From contig NZ_SWJG01000001.1 of NCBI RefSeq assembly GCF_005870035.1, forward strand, positions 1,289,639 through 1,353,638: a stretch of DNA of 64,000 bases, read 5' to 3'. Under the pieces are notes generated by a model that was given only the letters and a program-made list of their open reading frames with translations, was not told the origin of the DNA and ran no database searches. This document shows, piece by piece, positions 1 through 8,325 of the stretch. How positions within the stretch are numbered: position 1 is the stretch's first letter; every line of letters starts with the position of its first letter. Origin of the DNA: Spirosoma lacussanchae (GTDB lineage: Bacteria > Bacteroidota > Bacteroidia > Cytophagales > Spirosomataceae). A program made the translations under genes and the position numbers.

Positions 1-591
1 GAAGTTCATATTCGACATCCGGCGCATAACGGCCAGTTCGTCGTCTTTGCTGAGATAATCGACAAAGACCTTCATCATGAACCGGTCGACTTGGGCTTCG
101 GGCAGCGGATAGGTACCTTCCTGCTCAACGGGATTCTGGGTGGCCAGCACCAGAAACGGGCGGTCGAGAACGAAGGTTTCTTCGCCGATGGTTACCTGTT
201 TCTCCTGCATGGCTTCGAGCAGGGCCGCCTGCACTTTGGCGGGCGAGCGGTTCACTTCATCGGCCAGAATCAGATTGGCAAATATAGGCCCCTGCTTCAC
301 CTCAAACTCGCTGGTCTTCTGGTTGAAAATCATCGTGCCGATCAGGTCGGCGGGCAGCAGGTCGGGCGTAAACTGAATGCGCTGAAAGTCCAGTTCCAGC
401 ACTTTAGCCAGGGTGTTGATGGTCAGTGTTTTGGCCAGGCCCGGTACGCCTTCGAGCAGAATATGACCACCTGTGAAGAGGCCGATCAGCAACCGGTTCA
501 GCAACCGTTCCTGCCCAACCACGACCTGGCTCATCTCGTTGAATACCTCGCGGATTTTAGTGTGGTAGGCAAAAGAGGTGGTGGGCTGCAT
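1..591 (-). CDS. MoxR-family AAA+ ATPase (3' end outside window)
   Basis: The N-terminal 197 residues of a MoxR-type AAA+ ATPase are present; the gene runs off the left edge. The ATG is at 589-591. Visible motifs are Walker A GVPGLAKT (residues 48-55), Walker [10 protein letters not shown] (107-115) and a sensor-1 region with ATQNP (150-154). MoxR ATPases act as chaperones that insert cofactors or mature proteins, and in Bacteroidota they usually head operons with DUF58 and von Willebrand factor A membrane proteins. That context would lie to the left and cannot be checked here. The family call is secure; the client protein is unknown. Confidence 0.93.
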   Translation of the reverse strand, partial: MQPTTSFAYHTKIREVFNEMSQVVVGQERLLNRLLIGLFTGGHILLEGVPGLAKTLTINTLAKVLELDFQRIQFTPDLLPADLIGTMIFNQKTSEFEVKQGPIFANLILADEVNRSPAKVQAALLEAMQEKQVTIGEETFVLDRPFLVLATQNPVEQEGTYPLPEAQVDRFMMKVFVDYLSKDDELAVMRRMSNMNF

Positions 592-642
592 AGGAAAATG
601 GAAGACTGGTTACTGGGTGGTTTGTTCTGTAAACGGAGCATT

Positions 643-700
643 CGGACCGCCGTAGCGACGGACCGCCGTAGCGACGGACCGCCGTGTCGACGGACCGCCT
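643..700. repeat. 3.6 copies of a 16-bp tandem repeat
   Basis: The unit CGGACCGCCGTAGCGA occurs at 643-658 and 659-674, with a variant (GT for AG) at 675-690 and a partial copy at 691-700. It lies between the prmC stop and the MoxR start, both on the minus strand. It does not look like a terminator because it has no T tract. Confidence 0.9.
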
Positions 701-703
701 GGG

Positions 704-1552
704 CTAAAAGGCGGCCCGAATGCTTCGGTCTTTACCGTGAATATCTTTATAAACCTGAATGTTCGAGAAGCCCCGCTCGGTGAATACCTGCTGGGTGGCG
801 GTGCCGAACCGTTCGTTAATTTCAACGTAGCAGGCGCCGTTTCTGGTCAGGTGGCGGGTGCAGAAATCGGCTACCGCTTTGTAAAACACCAGCGGATCGT
901 TGTCATCGACAAATAGAGCCAGATCGGGCTCGTAGTCCAGCACGTTACGGTCCATGCCGGCCGCTTCGGAGCGGGTCACGTAGGGCGGATTGCTGACCAC
1001 CACGTCGTATTGCTGCCCAAAATCCGGGGTTACGTTCAGAATATCCTGAATGGCAAATGTAACGTCGGCGTTCAGGTGCCGGGCATTTTGCCGGGCCAGC
1101 GCAAGCGCATCTTCAGAAACGTCCCAGCCCGTTACGACTGACTGGGGCAGAAAGCGGGCCAGCGTTACGGCAATACAGCCACTGCCCGTACCAATATCTA
1201 CAATGGGTACATCGTCGGTACGGTCGGCAAAGTCGTGCATGATCAGGCGCACCAGGTCTTCGGTCTCGGGCCGCGGAATGAGCACATCGGGCGATACCTC
1301 AAACTCCAGTCCGCAGAAGATGGTGGTACCAATAACGTGCTGGATGGGTTCCTGCCGGTTCAGCCGTTCCAGTATCCGGAACCAATCCGGTTCGGTTCGA
1401 TTGGGCGGTAAGGGTTTGTCGGTCAGAACGTCGGTTTTTCGGAGTCCGAAGTAATGGTCGAGCAGCATAAAGGCCATTTCGCGCGCTTCTTCAGGCGCGT
1501 AGGCGGTAATGTTCTTGCTTAGGCGGTCGTATAGCGGTTTGGCTGTGGCCAT
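704..1552 (-). CDS. prmC: Peptide chain release factor N5-glutamine methyltransferase PrmC
   Basis: A 282-residue class I SAM-dependent methyltransferase of the HemK/PrmC family. It methylates the glutamine of the GGQ motif in release factors RF1 and RF2 and so supports translation termination. Diagnostic motifs are the PrmC signature IPRPETE (residues 92-98), SAM-binding motif I VDIGTGSGCIAV (118-129) and the catalytic NPPY (188-191). The length is normal for the family. The ATG is at 1550-1552. The gene is 112 bp upstream of the MoxR gene on the same strand, with a 16-bp tandem repeat between them. Confidence 0.96.
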   Translation of the reverse strand: MATAKPLYDRLSKNITAYAPEEAREMAFMLLDHYFGLRKTDVLTDKPLPPNRTEPDWFRILERLNRQEPIQHVIGTTIFCGLEFEVSPDVLIPRPETEDLVRLIMHDFADRTDDVPIVDIGTGSGCIAVTLARFLPQSVVTGWDVSEDALALARQNARHLNADVTFAIQDILNVTPDFGQQYDVVVSNPPYVTRSEAAGMDRNVLDYEPDLALFVDDNDPLVFYKAVADFCTRHLTRNGACYVEINERFGTATQQVFTERGFSNIQVYKDIHGKDRSIRAAF

Positions 1553-1651
1553 TCGGTATCAAAAGTAATTGAAGTGTAAAGCTGGCAAAAAGGCGGGAGA
1601 ATTCTAACCGTTTTCTAACCCCGAACTAACCCGGTTCTTAGGGGGTGACCC

Positions 1652-1659
1652 CACCTTTG
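1652..1659 (+). promoter_or_regulatory. Possible -7 element of the 1702 gene
   Basis: CACCTTTG differs by one base from the Bacteroidota -7 consensus TAnnTTTG. It lies 42 nt before the ATG at 1702. No TTTG is seen at the expected -33 spacing. TTCTAACC is repeated just upstream (around 1600-1620), which might be a binding site. Confidence 0.3.
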
Positions 1660-1701
1660 TACCATCGCAACGGCGATAAAGCGTATTAAATTAACAAAAC
1701 G

Positions 1702-2088
1702 ATGAAAACGACCCTATTGATAGTGACCGGTTTAGTGCTGACTACGGCGGCTGCCATGGCCCAGAGCAGCAACACCCGTCATGACCATACATACTCGACG
1801 CACAACTACAAACATGCCAATAAAAGTGCCGAAGCCCGTCGCTGGGAGCAGAAAGCCGGAACACCGGTGATAGTTCCTACGGCGCAGGGGGCGGTGGCCA
1901 ATTATAAACAATCTGTACCGGGTACGACACCGTCGGGTGGCCTGACAGTAACGGCCAATGAGCCGGCTTCGCTGGCCAGCCGCAACTATAAAACCGGCCA
2001 TGGCTCATCCACCACGGCTGATCAGGGCCAGTACGTAAAACGAGCTGGCGATAAGAAAACGGCCGACAAAACGGCCGTCGGGGAATAA
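1702..2088 (+). CDS. Small secreted protein of unknown function
   Basis: A 128-residue protein with a clear signal peptide: MKTT, a hydrophobic stretch, then cleavage near AMAQ (residues 18-21). The mature part is hydrophilic, rich in Ser, Thr, Lys, Ala and His, and has no recognisable domain; it looks disordered. The start has the MKTTLL-type context common in this genome (see 14198). It is monocistronic, bounded by prmC upstream in the opposite orientation and a terminator hairpin at 2113-2145. I do not recognise a family. Confidence 0.75.
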   Translation: MKTTLLIVTGLVLTTAAAMAQSSNTRHDHTYSTHNYKHANKSAEARRWEQKAGTPVIVPTAQGAVANYKQSVPGTTPSGGLTVTANEPASLASRNYKTGHGSSTTADQGQYVKRAGDKKTADKTAVGE

Positions 2089-2112
2089 GTAAGCACACCT
2101 GTTTAACGAGAG

Positions 2113-2145
2113 ACAAATGGCCCGGATCGTTTCCGGGTCATTTGT
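2113..2145 (+). terminator. Hairpin terminator between convergent genes
   Basis: ACAAATGGCCCGGA (2113-2126) pairs with TCCGGGTCATTTGT (2132-2145) across a 5-nt loop with one mismatch. It lies 25 bp after the stop of the 1702 gene and before the end of the convergent 2166 gene, so it could serve both. Confidence 0.7.
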
Positions 2146-2165
2146 GTGTTTGGGGAGTTCGGTGG

Positions 2166-2639
2166 TCAACTCCCGCGCTGGCATTGCCGGATGGACGTTT
2201 CGAACCGTTGCTGAATGGCCTGTATTCGTTTTTCGTCGCGGGTGTTCAGGTCGAGCGAGGTGTGTCCGCCGTCGCCTTTTTCGCGCAGCGTTTTCGAGAA
2301 AATACCAACCTTTACTTTTCCTTTTACCTGGTTGGCCGGAACATCCAGAACCAGGGTGTAGTTGCCGTTACTGGCTGCTTTATAACTTACTTTGCGAATT
2401 TCTTTCAATGGCCAGTTCATGTCTACTTTGACCCGAATGCCTTCTTCTTTTGTATTGACATTCATAGTCATCAGGCAGTCTTTAAAGTCGAAAACCGGTT
2501 TGGCATCGCTGCTATCGACAAGCTCATTGAGTTCTTTTTTGAGCCAGGTGGTGTTTTCGGTCAGGGTTTGAGCCTGTGCGGTTCCGGCCGTTATCAGGCC
2601 AATACCCAGCAGGACGGAGGTAATGCATGTGCGAAGCAT
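2166..2639 (-). CDS. Small secreted protein of unknown function
   Basis: A protein of 157 residues from the ATG at 2637-2639. An upstream in-frame start at 2675 would add 12 residues before the signal peptide and is less likely. The signal peptide is MLRTCITSVLLG, continuing to cleavage after TAQAQ. The mature part of about 130 residues has mixed charge, one conserved-looking Cys pair (FKDC and RQCQRG near the C terminus) and alternating beta-type segments (YTLVLDVP, KVKVGIF). I do not recognise a domain. It is divergent from ribD, with a perfect 12-bp inverted repeat between the two genes. Confidence 0.7.
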   Translation of the reverse strand: MLRTCITSVLLGIGLITAGTAQAQTLTENTTWLKKELNELVDSSDAKPVFDFKDCLMTMNVNTKEEGIRVKVDMNWPLKEIRKVSYKAASNGNYTLVLDVPANQVKGKVKVGIFSKTLREKGDGGHTSLDLNTRDEKRIQAIQQRFETSIRQCQRGS

Positions 2640-2690
2640 GACGTAATTTGGGTTTCTTTTTAAGAAATATAGCAAAGCAATCTAGAAATC

Positions 2691-2723
2691 GATTGCGTCT
2701 GATTATATAGGTCAGACGCAATC
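2691..2723. promoter_or_regulatory. Perfect 12-bp inverted repeat between divergent genes
   Basis: GATTGCGTCTGA (2691-2702) and TCAGACGCAATC (2712-2723) are perfect reverse complements around a 9-nt AT-rich spacer. The site ends 12 nt before the ribD ATG and lies 52 bp upstream of the divergent 2639 start. It has no T tract, so an operator is more likely than a terminator. An RNA hairpin acting on ribD translation is an alternative. Confidence 0.7.
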
Positions 2724-2735
2724 ATCTACAACCTG

Positions 2736-3770
2736 ATGATGAATGAACAATATATGCGTCGTGCGCTCGAACTGGCCGCGCTAGGTCGGGGCCACGTCAG
2801 CCCCAACCCGATGGTGGGTTGCGTAATTGTTCACGGCGATCGGATTATTGGCGAAGGCTGGCACGAACGCTACGGGCAGGCCCACGCTGAACGGAACGCC
2901 GTGCTGTCGCTTCGCCCTGAAGATGAACCGCTACTGGCCGACAGCACCGCCTACGTAACTCTCGAACCCTGCTCGCATTACGGCAAACAGCCCCCCTGCG
3001 CCGATCTGCTGATCGAAAAGAAAATTGGCCGGGTTGTCTGCTGTAACGATGATCCGAATCCGTTGGTAGCCGGGCGGGGGTTCGACAAACTGCGGGCAGC
3101 TGGCATTCCGGTCGAAACGGGCGTACTGGCCGAAGAGGGTCGATGGCTCAACGGCCGCTTTTTTACTTTCATGGAGAAACAGCGGCCGTATGTGATCCTG
3201 AAGTGGGCCGAAACGACCGATGGGTATCTGGCGGGGGCGGGTGGTACGCCGGTGCAGATCAGCGGACCCCTGTCGCAACGGCTGGTACACCGCTGGCGGA
3301 CTGAAGAAGACGCGATCATGGTTGGCACCAACACCGCCCACACCGACAACCCCCGGCTTAACGTACGGCTGGTACCCGGCCGAAACCCGATACGGATCGT
3401 TATCGACCGGGCGCTTCGGCTGGATGCGGGGCTCCACCTATTCGACGGGTCGCAGCCCACGCTACGGTACAACCTGATCAAAACAGAAACCGTTGGCCAG
3501 ACGACTCTCGTACAGCTGAAGGCTGACCAGCCACTTCTGCCCCAGCTGCTCGACGATCTGCGGCAGCGGTCTGTTCAGTCGGTCCTGGTAGAAGGGGGAA
3601 CTACCCTGCTCAATGCCTTTATCGACGCCGGTCTCTGGGACGAAATGCGGGTGTTCCGCAGCCCGATGCTATTGGGCGGAGGTATCGAAGCCCCTACCGT
3701 GCGGGGTATCCTTTTCGACCGCGGGCGCGTAGGCGACGACGAGCTGAGCCTGTATCGACGGGTGGATTGA
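2736..3770 (+). CDS. ribD: Bifunctional riboflavin biosynthesis deaminase/reductase RibD
   Basis: A 344-residue enzyme for two consecutive steps of riboflavin synthesis: deamination of the pyrimidine intermediate made from GTP, then NADPH-dependent reduction of its ribose side chain. The N-terminal zinc deaminase domain (about 1-145) shows the ligands in HAE (50-52) and in PCSHYGKQPPCADL (C79 and C88). The C-terminal reductase domain (about 150-340) shows MVGTNTAHTDNPRLNVR and VLVEGGTTLLNAF. The length is typical. ATG at 2736; a second Met five codons later (MRRAL) is possible. No FMN-riboswitch-like leader is seen; an inverted repeat lies just upstream. Confidence 0.96.
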   Translation: MMNEQYMRRALELAALGRGHVSPNPMVGCVIVHGDRIIGEGWHERYGQAHAERNAVLSLRPEDEPLLADSTAYVTLEPCSHYGKQPPCADLLIEKKIGRVVCCNDDPNPLVAGRGFDKLRAAGIPVETGVLAEEGRWLNGRFFTFMEKQRPYVILKWAETTDGYLAGAGGTPVQISGPLSQRLVHRWRTEEDAIMVGTNTAHTDNPRLNVRLVPGRNPIRIVIDRALRLDAGLHLFDGSQPTLRYNLIKTETVGQTTLVQLKADQPLLPQLLDDLRQRSVQSVLVEGGTTLLNAFIDAGLWDEMRVFRSPMLLGGGIEAPTVRGILFDRGRVGDDELSLYRRVD

Positions 3771-3827
3771 TGGTGTCGGGGTATATTATGATGCGGGTTC
3801 GGATTGATAACGTCGGGGATTGGTCCC

Positions 3828-3919
3828 GTCGGCATGAATGCCGACGCTAGTCATTGGTCTAATGAGTCCGGATCTGGCCCTAGGGCGATCCATGACTAGC
3901 CCCGGCATTTATGCCGGGG
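3828..3919. repeat. Palindromic ~92-bp repeat, copy 1 (REP/BIME-like)
   Basis: The element starts with the palindrome GTCGGCATGAATGCCGAC (3828-3845) and ends with CCCCGGCATTTATGCCGGGG (3900-3919). TAGTCAT (3848-3854) and ATGACTA (3892-3898) pair inside, so the whole unit can form one long imperfect hairpin or two short ones. It lies between the convergent ends of ribD and nagA. A second near-identical copy is at 3953-4042. Confidence 0.9.
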
Positions 3920-3952
3920 GTTGGTAGTTGGTAGCGAGTGGGGATTGGTTGC

Positions 3953-4042
3953 ATCGGCATAAATGCCGACGCTAGTCATTGGTCTAATGAGCCGGATCTG
4001 GCCCGGGGCGATCCATGAATAGCCCCGGCATAAATGCCGGGG
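3953..4042. repeat. Palindromic ~90-bp repeat, copy 2 (REP/BIME-like)
   Basis: This copy has the same order and orientation as copy 1: an opening palindrome ATCGGCATAAATGCCGAC (3953-3970), the shared core CTAGTCATTGGTCTAATGAG, and a closing palindrome CCCCGGCATAAATGCCGGGG (4023-4042). It differs from copy 1 by a few substitutions and small indels. Some changes fall inside the closing palindrome and keep it self-complementary (TTT to TAA at the centre). Confidence 0.9.
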
Positions 4043-4066
4043 ATTGCCGAGGTTTGCCTTGGTGCC

Positions 4067-4085
4067 GTCGGCATGAATGCCGGGG
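4067..4085. repeat. Third, partial copy of the palindromic repeat
   Basis: GTCGGCATGAATGCCGGGG carries the left arm of the opening palindrome joined to the right arm of the closing palindrome, as if the central part of the unit had been deleted. It abuts the nagA stop region at 4094. Confidence 0.75.
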
Positions 4086-4093
4086 TTAACCGA

Positions 4094-5272
4094 TCAAGGC
4101 GCCATCAACGCCCCCGAAACCCATACGCTTTTTGTAGTCAGCGACTGGTCGAGCCGAACCAGGTTGGCGACGTAGCCAGGCTGAATTTTTCCTAACTCGT
4201 TACCCATCCCGATGATCTCCGCCGGAATCGTACTGGCCATCCGCAACGCATCGGATAAGGCGACGGCTGCCTGATTGACCGCCACCCGAACGCAGTCGAT
4301 CAGCGTCAGGGCCGATCCGGCCAGCTTCCCTTCGTTATTGACGTAGCGGCCGGGTCCATTGGCATCCGGCTCGTAATGAACGACAAATTCACCCAGCGAG
4401 AACGTAGCCCGTGGTCCGGGGCGGCCCGGTGAGCTGGCAAACAGGGCGTCGGATATTAGAAACAGCCGGTCGCCCAGGAGCTTATGGGCAATTCGGATCG
4501 TGGCCGGATCGCAATGGTAGCCATCGGCAATGATGCTGACCCGAACCGCCGGGTGGTCAAAAACGGCCCCCACAACGCCCGGCTCACGGCTCTCGAATCC
4601 ACGCATGGCATTGTACAGGTGCGTAGACAGGGGCGTGAAACCACTGTCGAACGACTGCCGGGCCTGAAGATAGGTCGCGTTGGAGTGGCCCAGCGACAGT
4701 AGCGTGTTCGAATGCTTCAGCTGCTGGATTATATCCCGTTGCGAAGGCGTCAGTATTTCGGGGGCCAGCGTCAGGATTCGGATTATGTCGGCGTTGGTGC
4801 CGAACAGCGTTTCCAGCTCGCCCTCGGCCGGGGTTCGGACATAGGCCGCGCTGTGGGCTCCGCGTTTGATGGGGTTGAAATAAGGGCCTTCTGCGTGGAT
4901 ACCCGGAACCCCGAACGGATTTTCGTGCCGAACGGTCTGTACCGCGGCCATCGCCTGCTGCATCAGATCGAGTGAAGTCGAATGAATGGTGGGCAGCAGG
5001 CTCGTGGTGCCGTTGCGGGCGTGGGTGTCGTATATATGGCGGACCGTGTCGGGTGTAGGCTGATCGTTCAGGAAGAGGTGAGAACCCCCGTAGAGCTGCA
5101 GATCAATCAGGCCCGGGACCAGGTAATCGCCGTTGATATCCAGTACATCGTCGTCGGAGGCCGTTACCGGATCGGTGGTCAGTTCCTGGATACGACCATT
5201 GGTCAGGCGCACCGACGCACCGGGCAGCCATTCGTTGCCGGTGAAGACAGTGGCGTTGGTAATGTAGTTCAT
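4094..5272 (-). CDS. nagA: N-acetylglucosamine-6-phosphate deacetylase NagA
   Basis: A 392-residue amidohydrolase-fold enzyme that removes acetate from GlcNAc-6-phosphate, feeding amino sugars into glucosamine-6-phosphate and cell-wall recycling. Seen: IDLQLYGGSH at the position of the usual metal-binding HxH (56-65; a Q-x-Y form, so probably a single-metal enzyme like that of E. coli), the metal glutamate in HAEGPYFNP (E128), histidines in LGHSNATY (H196) and THLYNAM (H218), substrate-binding IADGYHCD (248-255) and the catalytic aspartate in ISDALF (D275). ATG at 5270-5272. It is divergent from aroA and not linked to a nagB gene here. Confidence 0.94.
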   Translation of the reverse strand: MNYITNATVFTGNEWLPGASVRLTNGRIQELTTDPVTASDDDVLDINGDYLVPGLIDLQLYGGSHLFLNDQPTPDTVRHIYDTHARNGTTSLLPTIHSTSLDLMQQAMAAVQTVRHENPFGVPGIHAEGPYFNPIKRGAHSAAYVRTPAEGELETLFGTNADIIRILTLAPEILTPSQRDIIQQLKHSNTLLSLGHSNATYLQARQSFDSGFTPLSTHLYNAMRGFESREPGVVGAVFDHPAVRVSIIADGYHCDPATIRIAHKLLGDRLFLISDALFASSPGRPGPRATFSLGEFVVHYEPDANGPGRYVNNEGKLAGSALTLIDCVRVAVNQAAVALSDALRMASTIPAEIIGMGNELGKIQPGYVANLVRLDQSLTTKSVWVSGALMAP

Positions 5273-5393
5273 CTACGTCGTGTAAGGGCTATTTTTCGTA
5301 CAGCCAACCGACTGTCGGCCGTAAACATGGCCGGAATCTAGCGGTTATTTCGTTTTTTTGCGAACTAATTCGAGCCATTACCCATCCTGTCTT

Positions 5394-6671
5394 TTGAACG
5401 CCGTTCGTTTATCTCCTGCCCCTGGTCCCGTTCGGGCTACTATCCCGCTGGCTTCGTCGAAGAGCGAAAGCAACCGCGCCCTCATCCTCGATGCCCTGAC
5501 CGGTTTCCGGTGTGATCTCCAGAATCTATCTACAGCCCGTGATACGCAAACCATGATCCGGCTGCTGAAAGCGGTCGCACCAACGGGGCAGCCCGACACG
5601 GCCGATGTACTCGATGCGGGTACGACTATGCGGTTCCTGACGGCTTATTTCGCCGTAACGGGGCAGCCGAAGATTATGACGGGTACCCCCCGCATGTGCG
5701 AACGGCCCATCGGTATCCTGGTCGATGCGCTGCGGGCACTCGGGGCCGACATTATGTACCTCAACAACGAAGGTTATCCTCCGCTGCAACTGAACGGGTT
5801 CAGCGCGTCGGGTCAGTATACACTTAGCATCCGGGGCGACGTGAGCAGCCAGTACATCTCGGCCCTGCTGATGATTGCCCCGATGCTGCCGCAGGGTCTG
5901 ACCCTGACGCTGACCGGCCCGATCGGGTCACGCCCGTATATCGAGATGACGATAGCGCAGATGGTCTATTTCGGGGCCGATGTGCAGGCTAACTGGGACG
6001 AGCGAACCATTACCGTAGCTCCCCAGCCCTATACACCGAAACCGTATCAGATCGAGTCCGATTGGTCGGGTGCCAGTTACTGGTACAGCGTAGTGGCCTT
6101 GTCGGGCGATCCGGATACCACCATCGACCTGCTTGGACTGAAGCCGCAGTCGTTGCAGGGCGACAGTGCTATTGTCGAAATCATGCGGGCGCTGGGCGTC
6201 GAGAGCACTTTTACCGATCGGGGCGTGACGCTGACCCGGCGCCCGGCCGAGTCGGCCCTGAGCTGGGATTTTACCGACTGTCCGGATCTGGCGCAGACCG
6301 TGGCCGTCTGTGCGGCCGTTAGCGGGGTGGCGCTCACCCTGACCGGCATCGAAAGCCTGAAGATCAAAGAAACCGACCGCGTACTGGCCCTGCAGACTGA
6401 ACTCCGAAAACTAGGGGCTGAACTGGTAGAGGTCGAAGCAAACCACCGCTACGAAGTCCGTTCGCTGACCGATGCGCCGGCCGGGCTATCTACCCCGGTT
6501 ATTGATACCTACGACGATCACCGGATGGCCATGGCCTTTGCGCCGGTGGCGATGCAGCGCGCTGTCATCATCGAAGAGCCGGGCGTTGTGGCCAAGTCGT
6601 ATCCCTCGTTCTGGGATGATATGGCCAACGTTGTCATGGTGGAGCCGCTGGCCGAAGGGACCAAAGCTTAG
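5394..6671 (+). CDS. aroA: 3-phosphoshikimate 1-carboxyvinyltransferase (EPSP synthase)
   Basis: The sixth enzyme of the shikimate pathway: it transfers enolpyruvyl from PEP to shikimate-3-phosphate. Motifs, with residue positions from the TTG at 5394 (426 residues): LASSKSESNRALIL (Lys and Ser binding shikimate-3-phosphate, about 19-32), the PEP loop AGTTMRF near 75, ERPIGILVDALRALGAD, GDVSSQYISALLM, DCPDLAQT, KETDRVLAL and YDDHRMAM near the C terminus. No in-frame ATG precedes the SKSESNR motif, so the start must be non-ATG. TTG 5394 gives an ordinary N terminus (NAVRLSPAPG), while TTG 5358 would add 12 residues. The gene is complete and divergent from nagA. Confidence 0.92.
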   Translation: MNAVRLSPAPGPVRATIPLASSKSESNRALILDALTGFRCDLQNLSTARDTQTMIRLLKAVAPTGQPDTADVLDAGTTMRFLTAYFAVTGQPKIMTGTPRMCERPIGILVDALRALGADIMYLNNEGYPPLQLNGFSASGQYTLSIRGDVSSQYISALLMIAPMLPQGLTLTLTGPIGSRPYIEMTIAQMVYFGADVQANWDERTITVAPQPYTPKPYQIESDWSGASYWYSVVALSGDPDTTIDLLGLKPQSLQGDSAIVEIMRALGVESTFTDRGVTLTRRPAESALSWDFTDCPDLAQTVAVCAAVSGVALTLTGIESLKIKETDRVLALQTELRKLGAELVEVEANHRYEVRSLTDAPAGLSTPVIDTYDDHRMAMAFAPVAMQRAVIIEEPGVVAKSYPSFWDDMANVVMVEPLAEGTKA

Positions 6672-6815
6672 CTGATTATGCCGGGCCTGGTGGGTCGATC
6701 AACGACGCTGCGATTTTCGTAATTGGTCAGTAAGATTGCTTTTTTCGTCATCGACCACCCGGTCGGTTCGTCGGACCTTTGTGATGTACTAAACGTTCTC
6801 ACGAACACTAATCCG

Positions 6816-7160
6816 ATGAAAAACCTGCTCAAAGCCGAAGAGTTTGCCTTATTCCTGGCGTGTGTGTATCTGTTTTCGCAATTGACGTTTGCCTGGTGGT
6901 GGTTTCCGGCCCTGCTACTGCTACCCGACCTGAGTATGGTAGGGTACCTGATTAACCCGGCCGTGGGCGCTGTAACCTATAATCTGGTTCACCACAAAGC
7001 GCTGGGTATCCTGATCGGTATCTGGGGGCTGGCCGTCGGTAATCAGTACCTGATGCTGACGGGGGTCATGCTGGTAGCGCATTCGAGTATGGACCGGGTG
7101 GCGGGCTACGGGCTGAAGTACGCCGATAGTTTCAAGCATACCAGTTTGGGAGCGCTGTAG
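6816..7160 (+). CDS. DUF4260 family membrane protein
   Basis: A 114-residue protein starting at ATG 6816 (MKNLLKAEE). It has about four hydrophobic segments and the family pattern LPDLSMVGYLINPAVGAVTYNLVHH; the C-terminal part carries HSSMDRVAGYGLKY. DUF4260 proteins are small integral membrane proteins of unknown function found across Bacteroidota and Firmicutes. GACCTTTG at 6774-6781, 35 nt upstream, resembles a -7 element. The longer reading from 6723 uses a TTG start and adds an unrelated N terminus, so it was not used. Confidence 0.85.
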   Translation: MKNLLKAEEFALFLACVYLFSQLTFAWWWFPALLLLPDLSMVGYLINPAVGAVTYNLVHHKALGILIGIWGLAVGNQYLMLTGVMLVAHSSMDRVAGYGLKYADSFKHTSLGAL

Positions 7161-7373
7161 AAGCACCGGGGCTGACTGGGATGAACTAACTACCGTTCCG
7201 GCCGGCGATAAAGTTAAGCAGATAGCCATTTCTGATAGGAGACGATCAATGGAACGCCGTATTGGGTTAGAGTCTCAGCATCAATTCGGTATATCCATCA
7301 TATGAAATAAGTCGACTGTTTTGTTTTGTCGAGAATTTGCCTGTTTTTTGCCTGTCTCTGCATCCGATCTGTT

Positions 7374-8261
7374 ATGAACTACACCGCCCGTTTAACCAGC
7401 CTTTTTTTAGGAAGCGTTCTGCTCGCTGCTACCTCCTGTCAGAAACTGACGACCATCGACGCTGAAGTCGCCCCGACCCGGCTGACCCTGCCTGCTTCGA
7501 TCGACTACCATGCTGAGGGTACGCTCGCTCACCTCGTCTACCGGTCTCTTTTTGTCTACAACGCGGCCAACCAGCTGGTGTCGGTTCGCGACTCGCTGCT
7601 GGCTGCCTCGCCCGGTAACAAACCTGTAAACCAGTGGGTGCAGTTTGCGTATGATCACGATCGCCTGTCTTCCGTATCGATAGACGCGCTTTCTGACGAT
7701 CGTGATTCGGATGCGTATGGTCAATCCAAACCGGGCCGCTTCGAACTGGCGTATACCGGCCAAACGATCAATGCCCGTTTGGTGATTGGGGGCCAGACCG
7801 TCAAAACGGCCTCTTTTGCCGTCGATCAGCAGGGGTATCCGCTGAAGACCAATGTCAGTCTGGGCCGACTCTTTCTGGACCGCCAGGGGAACCTGGATGC
7901 AGCGGCCGAATCGAGCTGGAGCAAGGCGCGCAATCCGAATAACTTTTCCGAGGTGGTAAATCAGCAGTACGATCCACATCAGAATGTGTTTGCGCAGAGT
8001 AAAGAGTATCAAATACTAACGGCGCTACTGGCTGTTTTTAACCGGGAGGTACTCTCTACCGGCCTGATTGGACTGGATAATGCGCTGACGACTAATAATC
8101 TCCTGTCCCGTACCATAAAGCACTGTACCGCCCTGTACGGCTGCAACACCTATACGCTAGTCAGCGAAACGCAGCAGGTCAACGAGCGCGGATTTCCGAC
8201 ACAGCGTATCGCCCCGCTGGGCGCTATGGGGAAATTTCAGTATACGATCACCTATAAGTGA
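7374..8261 (+). CDS. Lipoprotein of unknown function
   Basis: A 295-residue protein from the ATG at 7374. The lipobox LAATSCQK puts the lipidated Cys at residue 22. The mature protein has segments such as LVYRSLFVYNAANQLVSV and FAYDHDRLSSVSID, resembling the YD-like beta repeats of Bacteroidota lipoproteins of the DUF4595 kind, but the match is only suggestive. A Cys pair, HCTALYGCNTY, lies near the C terminus. No operon partner is obvious. The region before it (7161-7373) contains nothing I can identify. Confidence 0.75.
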   Translation: MNYTARLTSLFLGSVLLAATSCQKLTTIDAEVAPTRLTLPASIDYHAEGTLAHLVYRSLFVYNAANQLVSVRDSLLAASPGNKPVNQWVQFAYDHDRLSSVSIDALSDDRDSDAYGQSKPGRFELAYTGQTINARLVIGGQTVKTASFAVDQQGYPLKTNVSLGRLFLDRQGNLDAAAESSWSKARNPNNFSEVVNQQYDPHQNVFAQSKEYQILTALLAVFNREVLSTGLIGLDNALTTNNLLSRTIKHCTALYGCNTYTLVSETQQVNERGFPTQRIAPLGAMGKFQYTITYK

Positions 8262-8325
8262 GCCGGAAAATAAGTCTTCGAGCGTCTGTACGTAAGTAGT
8301 CTTGTGAGGCTGCCGAAGCTGGTAT

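Noticed and set aside
2640-2735. FMN riboswitch before ribD
   Set aside because: The 96-bp gap is too short and lacks the conserved helices; only the inverted repeat is present.
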